This document shows positions 46,910-60,000 of a DNA stretch of 64,000 nt, one piece after another. Below the pieces are notes generated by a model. The model was not told where the DNA came from. It worked only from the letters and a program-made list of their open reading frames with translations, and searched no databases. Made by a program: the position numbers and the translations under genes. The stretch's first letter is position 1. Each line of letters opens with the position of its first letter. The stretch lies in contig OY756965.1 of NCBI GenBank assembly GCA_963580455.1, positions 26,944,902-27,008,901 on the forward strand. Direction: 5' to 3'. The DNA comes from Euonymus europaeus (lineage: Eukaryota > Streptophyta > Magnoliopsida > Celastrales > Celastraceae).

Positions 46910-48993
46910 ATGCCAACCTTGAATTTGTACACAAATGTGCCAGTAGATGCAGTGATAGCCTCTGACATTCTCAAGGATGCCACCAAAGCTGTTGCTAAAA
47001 TCATTGGAAAACCTGAATCTGTAAAACACTCTTTATCTCCACACATTTATATTCTGCTTTTGTTGATGGGATTTAGTTGCATGGTTTTTCCCCTCATAAT
47101 CACCTTCAAGTCTCTGAAGATTTTAATTGAATTCCATTAATGTTGATAGTTTTTTGATCCGGAGGCAAGACCTTGTTATCGTTGTTGTTCTTGCTTGGCT
47201 TATATTGACCATCAGCTGTTCGAAGAATTTTCCTTGTGCATATTTGTTGAATTTTGATGGTTGGTTCGGACACTGGAGTTTTAGATTCTAGGAAAGGCTG
47301 TATCTTTTTGTTTCGTTAATACTTTGAAGTGGACCCATTAAATCGAGTAATTGGTTTACAAGTTAGTTCTTCATTGGAGTTATTAGTTTTTATTCTATAT
47401 TCTGCTCATCAAGTTCAAGTGATTGGTTTAAATCGAGTGATTAATTTACAACTTAACTCTTCAAAAGGATTTTGGAAATTCGATTTTGCTCATAGGCTGT
47501 GGAATTAATGTTGGGATGTGAAATAGAGGGTAATTTCTTTCTCTATCCGATAAATCTTTCCGCAATGAGGAAGTGAGCACCTGATCGTTGGGAACCTTGC
47601 AGTTCACAAGTATTAGAGCTCAAGTCCAGTTCTTGGGATGAATTTCCTAGATTGGGCGATAGGCATACTTGGCCATCTCTTTTGGCAGGCCTTTGCATTG
47701 AAGTATGAGATCCACCTAATGAATTTTTTTTCGTTTATGAGTGCTCCTTTGTTGTCTGTTCATTTAGGGTATCCTTTGTCCTTCTTTTTTTCTTACATTA
47801 TTTCATTCTCCATCTGAAATGGAGTTCTTAGGTTGTCAAAAAAAGTTATTATGTTTGCTTTTTACGCTGTATTGAATATGATTATGAGCTGCATAACTGA
47901 GGTTGGTCGGTGTCTTTTTTTTCTTTTCTTTTTTTGCTTTTCATTCTTTTTCTTCACGTTTATTATGCTGGGGTTTGAGAATCGAAGATGCGTGAGAACT
48001 TTACAATGTAAAAATAAAGAAACAATATTCACTTGCAAAGCCGCGCTTACTTCACCAGCGTACAAAATGAACTAGCATTGTAGAACTGAACAGAGATACT
48101 ATATTGTGTCCTGCATTTGTTTCGTATTAGGCAGGTTATGTTTATATATATACTTTCTTATTTAATCTTCAGTATGTCATGATTTTGCTAAATGGGGGAG
48201 TGCCTATCGCATTTGGGGGCACTGAGGTGCCAGCTGCATATGGAGAATTGACTTCTATTGGGGGCCTTGGACCGAGTGTTAATGGAAAGCTGAGTTCAAC
48301 CATCGCAGATATAATTCAAACAAAGCTTTCAGTAGAAAGTTCCCGCTTTTATATCAAATTTTACGATGTTCAGGTGAGTACTTTTGGTTGGCTATGTTGC
48401 ATAAACTTTCGCAGAAACCATGTCATTTTAGAGTAGGCCATTATCTGATTGTAGTTTAGAATTGTTTATTCACTTTACAGTTCTCGTCCAATCTGACATA
48501 AAGGACTGCTGTTCGGTTTCTTCTTTATTGATAAAAAGTTGTAAGCTTGGATTTAAATTTGGAAATGTTTCCGGTTATAACCTCATTTATGAATGGTGAG
48601 AAGTCATATTCTCCATTCTGTTTTCATTGAAATAAACTTGATTGTTGGATTTATCAATCACATTCCCGTCATTATTTCCCACTTGCCCCCATGTAAACGT
48701 AAAAGATTGGCATTCTGTATTTTTTTTGATAATTGAGACCCTTGATTCTTCAGGACGTCTATTTACTCTGTTCCGAAACTTGTCATTTGCCCAGAGATGG
48801 CTGGCTCCATCTTAATATCAATGTTCAAAGCGTTTTTGACAAAACCACTAATGTAATTGAGATCATCTTCATTCTTCACTCTGTGCTAGAAAAAGAAACA
48901 AGTAAATGCTGGATACATTTTATGGCGGTAACTTATCCTTTTCTGTCTCTGGTGCAGGGTTCATTCTTCGGGTTTAATGGCTCAACTTTCTGA
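46910..48993 (+). CDS. MDL: MIF/D-dopachrome tautomerase-like protein
   Basis: Plant homolog of macrophage migration inhibitory factor. Arabidopsis MDL proteins are small trimeric tautomerase-fold proteins, of which some keep weak tautomerase activity. Three exons in frame: 46910-47020, 48173-48373 and 48958-48993. The product is 115 residues, the exact usual length. The N-terminus MPTLNLYTNV places Pro at position 2, the catalytic residue once Met is removed. Other blocks are AKIIGKPES/YVMILLNG, VPIAFGGTEVPAAYGEL, SIGGLGPSVNGKL and SSRFYIKFYDVQ/GSFFGFNGSTF. There is no peroxisomal SKL tail, so it resembles MDL1/2 rather than MDL3. The start was chosen by the family's N-terminus, although the frame stays open upstream to an ATG at 46733. 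The first intron is about 1.15 kb. Confidence 0.95.
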
Positions 48994-51900
48994 CAGGCAA
49001 CAGATCCCAGATGCTTCTCTACTGGATTGGAAGCACTGCAAGATGAAGTGTTGCAGGTGAACGGATTATGATGCCTCAAATGGTACTTCATGATTAGACC
49101 AATTTGACTGTTATCTCGTAATTGTAACATGGTGTTGCATATTATGTGAAGTATCGTCATTGTTCCTATTTCTTCAGACTGCTCCTACGCCTGTTATTGA
49201 GAAATTTACGTTTAGATTCCCGATGAGGACTCCGGCAAATAATATTTGAAACTCTTCTTCCCTGAACGACTTTATACTTGGCATTGGCTAGCCAGAACGC
49301 ACAAGTTATTGTAGTATCTCAAACAATTTTGTCCTTGCGTTTTCTATTCCTCACATACTGCCATGATTGATATCAAGTTGTTTATTCTGCTTTTAGCAAT
49401 TTAACAAACTAGGTAGATTGCCCGTGCATTGCCGGCGCCGCAGGTTCCCTTGTATTGGTGATATTTGATTCTGTATGTTTTTTTTTTTCAAACATTAGTT
49501 TTTTTAAGGTCGTCAATAAATTAAGCACAGGCAAAGAATAAGTATATCAAATTTGGAAGCATTTTGGAGCAGCATGTTGATCCATTTTTGACGAATAAAA
49601 TAGCCCTAAAAGTGGAAATTGAAGATGACAAATAAAGAAGAGAGAAAGAAGGCCGTGTCGTCTAAAGATTACCGAATTAAGTAATGGAAAGAAGTTTTTA
49701 AAAATTACAGCTAGCAATGGCTGACATCATAAGTTCCCAGTCATAACTAAATCGAGGTCTCATCACAAGTTCCCAGCAATAGCAAAATGGAGGTCTCATA
49801 ATCTGTGTCGTAAATGTAGAGCTGAGCGAACTTTGGTTTCATCCATTGGAAGGAGTGATCCAATCAGATGATGATAGTTTAAAGACGTACGAACCTTGAC
49901 CCCTGTTTATCTCCCGGTCTACTTTACCACCTATCAAAGTGAATAAAACATAAGAGTTATAAAGCCTTATTCGATCACGAAATTGAAACATAAGAGTTAT
50001 AAAGCCTTATTTGATCACGAAATTGCCTCGATGTCCTTCCCCCATCATAGCTGAAAAGCTGTTTTAAGAGACTTAGAGCATCGCGGCTATCAGGAAAGCC
50101 AATGGGTCCATGCCTACAACACAGTGAGAAGTTAGGGGTGCGAGAGCTTGTTCTGCAAACCAAAAGATGGCACCAGAGTGCTGGCATTTATAGGACAACG
50201 GCGCCATGCAAACAATGATGCTTTGCTTCTTGTTTAGCTCCCGTCGAAAGAGGATTAGTTGTTGTTGAGGAAGCTACCATGACAGAAGGCTGATCAGAGA
50301 GCCTTTTTCGGCTGCGCGTAATTTCCATTCACACCATCCTATTATATTTATTCCTACCCTTCTCCTCATTTTCCATCCTAGAATAAGAACAATAACTAAA
50401 TGAAATTAGGCAAATAAATCTTTGCAGCCCACATACTTGCATATGAAAACTGGAAACAATCAGGCCATACCAAACATATGATGAACACAGAAGATTGAGA
50501 AACTAATACCGTCAAAAATAATACAAATAAGATAGATAAGAAAGATGGCGAAAACATTTAATAATTGAGTAAAATTTATGCAACACATTTAATAGGACGG
50601 TAGAGACGCCAACAAACCAAATTGCAACCAGCAGTTTATTTTTCATACAAGATCTGCCTGATTAAAAATAAATGACATTCATGGATGAAAATTAAAGAGG
50701 GCCATAAACCACAAGTGCATGTGGAGAGACAAATAACATTCATGGATGAGAACTATAGATGGGTACAGAGCACAAGTACATGTGCAAACAGAATTTCAAA
50801 AACCAACACAACTAAACATCGGGAGAATTAAAAGATGACAAACCTGGTTAAGGAATGGCAATTACTAACGATCACAGAAACAAATCCTCAGCTTGATTCA
50901 AGGGGAGACAAAATCAGCCTGAACTGAAACAGAACAACACTCAATAAGCCCACACAGAAGCAGACAAATAATGTGGGAATCGAAGTAAGTTGAGAATAAA
51001 ATAATGGAATACTAAATTTCAGGATTTAACCAGCAGGCTTGACTTCATATAAAATTTGCTTCATTAGAGACGAACAATATAAATGGATAAACCACAGGTT
51101 CATGTGCAAACAGGTTTAAAACAACAACATTGCTAAAAATTGCCAGAATTAAAAGATGACCAAAACAGATAACATAAAAACTGCCACATGATGTTTGAGG
51201 ACAGAGTTGACGGTAGAATACTCTCACCCAATAACATGATGACCGCCATCATGAACTACCTGTGGAGCAAACCCATAAACCATATGCTGTCCCCTTCATA
51301 GACCAAATCAATGTTCCTTGACAACTGCAAAACACCACACCTAAATCACATGATGAAACCCATTCTGATATAACAGCACAAAATAATAGGAAGACTGAAT
51401 CCAAAATGAACTTTAAAGAAGGGCAGTCCCTCACACTTGGCGCGTTTATTCAAAGCCTGACATAGAATTCCTATAATTCCATGGGAGAATAGGTATTACT
51501 TAATATAATTCCAGTTTTTTATACACTATAGATATGATTATAATATATAAAAATGGTAAATGCGCACAATTAGAAGTAAATGAAAACACATATTATGCTT
51601 CACAATTCAAAAGCTTCAAATTACCCATACCTTCAAAGTTGGTGATTAATTTCTTTAACCAATGCATAGAGGCTCAACCAGTAAACTTTAAAATTGTAAT
51701 TGACCTGAGGTCTTAAATACCACATTCAATGAAATAAAAAAAGGTAGTCAATAAACAACCGTTTCAAGAGTATAACAGTAAAACCATGACATGAGACACC
51801 GAAATATCCAAAAATAAGATGACAAATGAGAACTTGCACACAAACAGAAAAGAAAAGAAAAAAACCAAATATCCAAAAACTCGCACACAAACAATCTCCA

Positions 51901-52682
51901 GTAACCAAAAAGGAAAAAACTTTTCAAGTAGGTAGAAGAGATAACTGCAAAATCACACCAGTAACCCCCTTCTCTACTGAGAAGTTCAAGAAAAAGACGG
52001 AAGGAGTAAAAAAGGTTTTCAGAAGTATTAGAAGTGATAAAAAAAGGTTCTGAGAAGTATTTCCTATTGTGTATATATATGGAGAAAAGGAGCCAACAAA
52101 GATGGAAATCCACGGAAGAATAGCCTCAAATTTTATTAACAATGTCGCTAATAAACTCATAAACGATTCCACATATAACAGAAAACTAAACTCTATGCAT
52201 ATGGACCATACCTGCTACTTAGGAACAAACAATTCATCCAATATATATTATTACAAGATGACCATGTAGAAAGTATCAGACAGTGCCTCAACCAAACGGG
52301 TCAATAAATCTAAAAGGCGTCTTTTTTCCAATCAAATAATTCGATAGATTTGTTCAATAACTAATCTTACAAACCTAAATTTTATATATGACATGAGCGC
52401 CATTTCTTCTTATCAGACCCTTTATACCGGTTGATGTCTCTTTGATTATTTATACTTTTACTTACAGTTGGACTTTTAAAAATTATGATTTTCCATAAAA
52501 TGTTCAGAGTGAAAGATTAGCTATGCAGCACCACACAAAGAACCACATCCTCAAAAAATAAACTCCCAAAGAGGGCCATTTACCTTATAGAGAAGTGACA
52601 AACAGCGAGCTTACTCAGGCAGTTGAGCCCTGAAATTGAGAGAACCAGGTGAGTTTTCATGACATGAAAAAATGGTGGAAAT
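48994..52682. other. 3' UTR and long non-genic stretch
   Basis: After the MDL stop come its 3' UTR and AT-rich DNA. At about 49946-50024 a 38-39-bp unit (ACATAAGAGTTATAAAGCCT core) is tandemly doubled. Around 50660-50860 and 51040-51170 related segments recur (CAT or TTCATGTGCAAACAG, AATTAAAAGATGAC), so older repeats are present. I recognise no gene. Confidence 0.5.
49946..50024. repeat. Tandem duplication of a 38-39-bp unit
   Basis: Both units read AAACATAAGAGTTATAAAGC, then CTTATTCGATCACGAAATT in the first and CTTATTTGATCACGAAATT in the second, adjacent with a one-base difference. Confidence 0.9.
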
Positions 52683-53364
52683 CAGAGTTGTTAAAAGCGA
52701 GCTTAAGCGCTAAAGCGAAGCGATTAGAAGCCTTGGTGCCTTGATCACTTCGCTTCTGTGTGTTTTTTTGAAGTGAGATTAAGCTCGCTTACTCGCGTTT
52801 ATGTGAGGTGCTTAATGGTGCCTTAGATCTGTTGTGGGGAACCATAAAACGATAACAAAAATAGAATCCCTAGCCGCGCAACATCTCGTCTTCGTCTCTT
52901 TTCAGCTTCTCTCTGGCACTCGCACGACATCTCGTCTTTGATTTGCGACTCGTCTTCCTTGCTGATCTGATTTCGGTTGCTCTTCAAGTCCTCCTTAAGC
53001 TGCCGCTGCTCTTCAACTGGTATTCCATTCTCTTTGCTCCTATGCTTTCCACTTTGCTCCTCTGCTTTCCTCTTCGCTGCTATTTTCTGCTCTGCTCTTC
53101 AGCAGCTCAGCTCTTCATTGTTAATTTTCTGTTCGTTTGATCTGTTGTGGGGTGGGGGGTGTTATGCTTTTTTGAATTATGTCTAGTCCATATCTGTTCA
53201 AGCCTTCCAGGATGTTGAAATGTCTATTTTATTTATGATTTGAGTGTTAAAGTGTCATGAAAATACAGTAAATTATCAATTTACTGCATCTTCAAAAACA
53301 CGCTTAGAGGTTCGAAGCGCTAGGATCTGGCGCTTTGCAGGGCTCAAGGCTTTTAACAACTCTG
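52683..53364. mobile_element. Non-autonomous hAT element with 8-bp target duplication
   Basis: The left end CAGAGTTGTTAAAAGC and right end GCTTTTAACAACTCTG are perfect inverted repeats of 16 bases. Each is followed inside by GCGCTTCG-type text. The perfect 8-bp duplication GTGGAAAT flanks it (52675-52682 and 53365-53372), the length typical of hAT elements. The 682-base element has a CT-rich interior (about 52870-53110) that looks like a 5'-UTR or signal-peptide-like host sequence. It encodes no transposase. Confidence 0.9.
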
Positions 53365-53372
53365 GTGGAAAT

Positions 53373-55019
53373 ATAAGCGACAGTGAAGCAAAGTGCAGAG
53401 TAAATTAAAGCACAACAAAGAGGAGAATAGAAAATAAATGCCCATACAAAGCTGAGAGAATCACAGAGAAAAGTACTCCACACCAAGCTCAGAATCATAG
53501 AGGGTGACTGAAGGTTTCCTAATTCATATATAAACAAAACAGCTATTAGCTATAAGCCAAATATGGAAGACATGAAGAATGGTTTTGTTCATTTCAAATA
53601 TAGCTCTCCCTTCTGGAACTTAAATTTCCATTCACTTTAGCTCATTGAATATGGGAACATTGCATGCTAAACATTTTAAATCGCCTTCACTTAGTCTGTA
53701 AACAATAAATTACATTGTAAATTAGCTCATAAGAAGCTCAAAAAACATAAATAAAATCCATCTTTCAAAAAACCCCACCAGGCCAAAGAAGCTGCACAAT
53801 GAAAAAACATGAAAATGAATCACCAACAACAGGCTCAATAATGGCACAAGCCGCTTGGAGTAGCATGGAAACCATGAGAATCCAAAATTAATGAACATAA
53901 CTGCAAATAATAATAGGCAATGCGGCTATAAGCTAATTTTTTTATTTTTTAGTTTGGTTTCTGTCACTTGTAATACGCATCCATAGAAGCATTTTAGCGC
54001 CGCTACTTTGATATGAAATTTAGGCAGCGTATCAGTTACTTTAGGCTGTAAAATACTTGGTTCCAATTTGGTGCTAGGTCCTTTTGAGGCTGTATCTACT
54101 CTCTAGAAAAGAAAGAAGAAACTCAATGGATGAAGTATTTCAATAATTGGCAAAACCATTTCATGACCCGGAATCTTCTCTGACCCAGTTTGTTGTATAT
54201 GTATCCTAAAAAAATGAAAGCAAAGAAAATCAGTGATTATTGGGGGCATTCCAGCAAGAAGGGATGTATAACATATCATTGGGACAGCGGCCCATTGATA
54301 GATTCTAGGTATCCCAAACCAACCAGCAAAAGAGAAGAAGAAGTAAATTAGCATAACTGATAGACTAATAAAAATTATCAGTGATGAAAACTGTAGAGCC
54401 GATCAAGCGAGCACGACTGAAAGAAAAAGCACACAAATCATTTAAAAGGTTTTAATCAAGGGAAAACAATAGGGTTCCTGTACGGTAGAATGTTATGGTG
54501 AAAACAGAAAATATTCGGAAAAAAGGGTTTTTCCTGATTCTTCAAGCAGTCAGTGAAGGAGAGAGTTCCCCTGTTCTTGAGATATCAAGTATTGATACAG
54601 AGAAAAGATAATTTCTGAATATTTGATAACATTTTCCACACCTTTTTCAAATACAAGATTAATACTACCCGGACGTGTTCACTGCCAGCACACCTTTGCA
54701 GGATCAGTCCTCTCGTACAGATTCCCATTCTAGAATACGACCTAACATGCTTTACTTAGAAATCATTGCAACCTAATCTTTCCTTAAAGCTAATAATGCT
54801 ACTTAAACGATACCGTACTATTTAATTGAAAACCAAGGGCTGGACATGCACCACCGGCCCAAGGTTAAGACACAAGCTAACCCTTATTTAAGCCCAACTA
54901 TCTAAAACAAAATAAGCCCATTTAGTTGAGGAGTCTGCCACCTCATCATAAACGTATTATCCCATAATTGTTCATGACAGTCCCTTGTACTCAAGTCACC
55001 TTGCCCTCCAAGAGTTTGG
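53373..55019. other. Non-genic DNA, unknown hydrophobic ORF
   Basis: At 54103-54354 on the minus strand an open frame (SFAGWFGIPRIYQWAAVPMI, then TSLLAGMPPIITD) has strong membrane-like composition and might be an exon of a gene I cannot identify. Splice signals are not clear. The rest, toward 55019, may include the LTR end of the gypsy remnant. Nothing else is supported. Confidence 0.35.
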
Positions 55020-56995
55020 TGCAAGACACCCAAGTAACATCCTCTTCTGACTGACCAACCCACTGTACTAATACTTCAACCTTTGGATACCTCCAGTGTT
55101 GGGTGAGCCTCTTCCTGAGCAATCTGTAAGATTCCCCCAATAACTTGACCTTCTGTGTTGGTTGGAGCGACTAAGGAGGGTAGGTAAGGGGTCATCCGTA
55201 GAATGCAGCGCCTTCTTAAGTTGAGACACATGCACTACTGGATGGATTGCGGAGGATGTTGGAAGCTCCAACTTATACGCAACAGTTCCCACCTTCTGAA
55301 GAATTTTGTATGGCCCATAGTATATTGGAGCTAGCTTGAGGTTCTTCCTCTAGACAACAAAGAATTGTCTATAAGGTTGTAGCTTTAAATACATCCAATC
55401 TCCCTCCTGGAATTCACAATAAACTCTTTTTGTTTGCAAAAAACTTCATGTCAACTTGACTTTTCTGGAGATTGTGTTTTGGAGTAACCAATGTGTCCTC
55501 TCTGGATTTCAATTCCTGCTCCACAGTGTCTAGAGCTGCTATTTCGAGTTTGTAGGATATGAGTTTGGGAGGGGCCATTCCATAAATTGCTTCAAAAGGT
55601 GTCATCCCTAGACTCACATGAGGGGTAATGTTATAGCACAATTCAACCAGTGAAAGCCACTTCAGCCAAAACTTAGTTGTGTAATTTAGTTGTGTTCTTT
55701 GCAGCATGACTAATTCTTTCCAAAACTTGCTTGTAAAGATAGCATCATGGTCAGTTACAATACTACTAGGCACCCCATGCAGTTTAAACACGTTGTCCAT
55801 GTACTCTTGGGCAACCTTGGATGATGTAAAGCCATCAAATGTGCACTCTTGGTTAGTCTATTAGCCACAGTAAAAATTACAGACGTACTTCGTGAATGGG
55901 GGATGCCTTCAATGAACTCCATGCTGACTTCTGTCCATGGAATGTTGGGAATAAGAAGTGGCTCCAACGGCCCCTGAGGGAGAGTGTTCATGTATTTTGT
56001 GGTTTGGCAAACCTGACAGTTTCAAACAAATTCATTTACATCAGTTCTAAGCCTCCTCCAATAAAAGTTTTGTTTGGCCTTCTGTAATGTCTTCACAAAC
56101 CCAGGGTGCCCCACCATGAACTTTATGCAATAATTTCTCGCTAATCTTCAGATTGTTTCCCACAATCAATATTCCCTTATAGTATAAAGTTCCTCGAGAA
56201 TGAGAAATCTTTTCTGGTGATTCCTCTTCATTGTTGACCTTCTGCAACAACCCTTGGATCCATGTATCCTGTACGTAGGTAGAATGAATATCCCCAAGCA
56301 CTTCACAAATAGGCACTGTTATGGCCATGGAAGTCATTGTCGACTCTACTACTTCTTTCCTGGAAAGGCATCAACAACCTTATTATCTAGTCCTTTTTAT
56401 ATTCAATGGTGAAATCATATCCCAACAATTCACTGACCCATTTTTGTTGGGATATAGTCCCCAATGACTGCTCCAAAATATACTTTAAACTATGATGATT
56501 AGTCCTTACCACAAACTCATGCCTAAAGAGATAAGGTTTCCATTTTTTCACTGCACTATAAAATGCTAAGGTATGCCCATGTGCATCAAGACTGCACCAA
56601 CTCCTACCCTTGAAGCATCACACTCAATCATAAAAGCTTCACTGAAATTAGGAGGAGCTAATACAGGTGGTTTAGCTACAACTTCTTTGAGTTTCTGGAA
56701 TGCTTGTTCAGCAAGGTCATCCCAATAAAATTCTCCTTTTTGCAAAAGGCAAAGGCTTGGAAAGTTCCCCATATTTCTTGATGAATCTTCTATAATAGCC
56801 CGTAAGGCCTAGGAAACCCCTCAATGCCCTGACATTTTTGGGAGATGGCCAATCCAACAATGTTTGTACCTTAAACTCATCAGTCTTCACTCCTTTAATC
56901 AACAAAGACAAAGTCCGCAGCTCCACCTTCTCAATCGAAGCTACTCTCCTTAACCACAGCTCACAACTACTCAACGACCTCTCATAAGATGCCAT
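55020..56995 (-). mobile_element. Ty3/gypsy chromovirus pol remnant
   Basis: Fragments appear on the minus strand in the order of a plant gypsy polyprotein. End of reverse transcriptase: [35 protein letters not shown] (about 56760-56880). RNase H: FSEAFMIECDASRVGVGAVL (about 56590-56660). Integrase: zinc region, VSMEFIEGIPHSRSTSVIFT, VTDHDAIFTSKFWKEL, TPFEAIYGMAPPKL. Then [13 protein letters not shown] and a chromodomain-like tail (QWVGQSEEDVTW). It is broken by frameshifts. The first catalytic Asp of integrase is Glu, and the segment with the catalytic Glu is deleted between about 55685 and 55700. Reverse transcriptase is truncated at 56995, next to the FAR1-type element, so that insertion may have removed the rest. 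No LTR pair is visible. Confidence 0.85.
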
Positions 56996-57060
56996 CTAGC
57001 ATCTTGTCTGCACTCAGCTTCGTCGTTGGCTCATTGCTCTCACGGAAGGCTCACTTGGAT

Positions 57061-60000
57061 AGGTTCCAGGGGGCTGCTGTGGGGTTAATACAGCAGTTGA
57101 TGCTGTGATTCTTATTAGCGGAGAGGATTGGACATTACCCATCTAAGGGTTGCAATAAAAACTCCCTCTTTCCTAAAAAAGAAGTGGTCAAAATTTGATG
57201 AAACTTGAACCTTCTCTCTCCTCTTTCTCTGCTGCATTGTGAATTTTCCAAACTTCCCCGCTACCACATACCTATTCACTCTCTGGTCAACAAAATCAAG
57301 AGCAGAATCGGTTGCAAGATTAGAACCCAGGACCTAATGGAGGTTTTCTCTGATGCAGCGTATGCCGATAAGCTACTGGTATTAGAAAACGTGACTTTCT
57401 TCATTGCGCTTCTCGACGTACCACCCACCTAGGCAGAGGTGCTTTTTCACACACTAAAAATCAGCAAATCTTCGGTGTCTCTTGAGTTTGATGCTCTATT
57501 ACCAGTGAGTTGATTGATTTTTCCCTGATTATCTTCCTCATTGATGTCAAGAATAAGTTTTTTGATGCTATGTATGGCTATTGTTCATATAGAAGGGTTT
57601 CCCAATTTCCACGCTAGAATATACCATAACTGACTTCAGTTTTCATGTGCCGTTGGGAAGTAAAAATAATTTAGTTTGTGCCATTTTTTATTTGATTTTA
57701 TTTCCACATTGATAATTCCTAATTTCTCTCATGTTGTGTTGAATCCTTGACTAAAAGGTAACAAAAAACTCATGACTATCATGTTGCTATCATTAATGTA
57801 TAGATTGGTGATCCAGCAAGCTTTGCCTTTTCGATAACTTATTTACTACAGTATATTTTGTTCTTTTGGTTATTTATTTTTATAGGACCTTGACAACATA
57901 GAAGATGAAAAACTTAGGATTGGGATGGAATTTGATAATTTAGACAATGCTTGGAACTTTTGGAAGAGGTATTGAAAATAGTGGGGTTTGGCGTGAGAAT
58001 AGATTATCAAAATCAAAGTAAGAAAGATAATGTGATAACTAATTCAGTTTATGTTTGTTGCAAACAAAGCAAGAGATTAGAAGATAAACGGAGGACTCAT
58101 AGTGTTCATCATTGGGAAGTAAGATCTCAATGCCAAGTAAAAATTAACATAGTTTTTGACAGAAAGCGTAAGAAATACAATATTTTTGTTGTTGTTGTTG
58201 TGGAACATAATCATAAACTTGAGCCTCCGGCGACTCGTCATATGTTGAGATCTTGTAAAGAAGGGAGTGGATCTTATGTCTTGGCAATTGACTTGGCTAG
58301 TGACTCTAGATTCGCTCCTAGAGTGACACATGAGTTATTGTGTAAAGAAGTAAGGGGTAGGGCAAAGCTTGGGTTCATCATGGAAGACCAAATGAGTTAC
58401 TTGCGATCAAGGAGAGAAAAATCTATAACATATGGTGAGTTAGGGAATATTCTGAAGTATTTTGAAGAGCAAAAAATTAGGGATCCTGCATTTTTTTATT
58501 CTATGCAATTTGATCGTGACGAATTAGTCACCAATATATACTAGGCTGATTCAAAAATGATTGTTGATTATATTGATTTTGGAGATGTAGTAACCTTTGA
58601 TACTACTTATGGCACCAACAAAGAATTAAGACCATCAGGTGCATTTGTTGCTTTTAACCATCATAGACAAATTGTGATTTTTGGGGATGCTTTTATGTAT
58701 GATGAGACCATAGATTCATTTGCTTGGTTATTTGAAACTTTCTTGAATGCTCATGGTGGTAAGATGCCTCAAAAAAAATTTACAGATCAAGATGCTGCTA
58801 TGAAAAATGCATTGCGAAGAGTGTGGCCTGATATAAGACGTGGCATGCACTTGGCATTTAATCAAAATGGGATCAAGCATTTGGGTTGGCGAGTGAAAGA
58901 AGGTTCCACATTTTTGAAAGACTTTTCAAAAATGTATGTTTGAATATACTGAAGAGATCGAATTTGAAAATGAATGGGACAATTTACTTGAGAAGTATAG
59001 TTTGAGGGACAATGAATGGTTACTTTGTATGTACAATTTGAAGGAGAAATGGGCAAGATGCTACATGAAGTATGTATTCACTTTGGGTATAAGAAGCACA
59101 CAACTTAGTGAAAGCTTAAATAGTTACTTGAAAGACTACTTGAAGTGTGACTTGAATATCACATATTTTTTTTATTTTTTTTTGATAGAGTGGTTGAGCA
59201 AAAGTGTGAAAATGAGTTAAAGACGGAGTTTAAAGATCAACAAACAATACCACTAGTGGAATTCTCATATTCTTCTCTTTTACAACAAGCACAGGAAAGG
59301 TATACACCACAACGCGTTGAACTATTCCAAACTCAGCTTCGATGTGCATTAAGAGTGATCTTTAAGACAAAGGATGAGACAGAAATTCCACATGAATATG
59401 TTGTCTACATTCGTGATTCAAAAGATAAGGAGTTTAAAGTGTTTAGTGATCTAAAGAAAGAATTGATTAGTTGTACTTGTAGAAAGTTTGAGAGAATGAG
59501 TATTTTGTGCAGCCATTCCCTTAAAGTTTCTATTACACTTGACATAATGGACATTCCTGAAAAGTGAACATATATTGATAAAAAAGGGCCAAGATGTGAA
59601 AGAATATGCTAATCTATGGGTTTGAAGGATTCAATTTCAACTTTTAAGGATGACATTTCAAGCTTCTACTGATGAGGTCATAGGTAATTCAGTGGAGAAG
59701 ATGATGATCGATTCTAATAAGGAAGTTTGTGATTTTGCAACACAAAATATAGTTGTGGATAAAGAAAATGTTATGGTTAATATTGATGATGCCATGGGAA
59801 ACTTGAAATGTTTGAAGAAGAAGAAAGGTTTGAGACGTACAAAACGATCAAAACCATTGCATGAAATTATTCTTGGAAAGTCAAGAAGACGAAAATTGTC
59901 TTCGTAAAAAATGGTACTTTGTTCTTCTTGATTTTAGAACTTAACTTCTATGTACGTATGCTGTTCTCATATTATTGTTGGTTTGTTAACTGTATCTTTT

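Noticed and set aside
49400..49450. CCCGTGCATTGCCGGCGCC motif as a Helitron-like end
   Set aside because: A short GC-rich palindrome alone is not enough, and no CTRR end or helicase gene is near.
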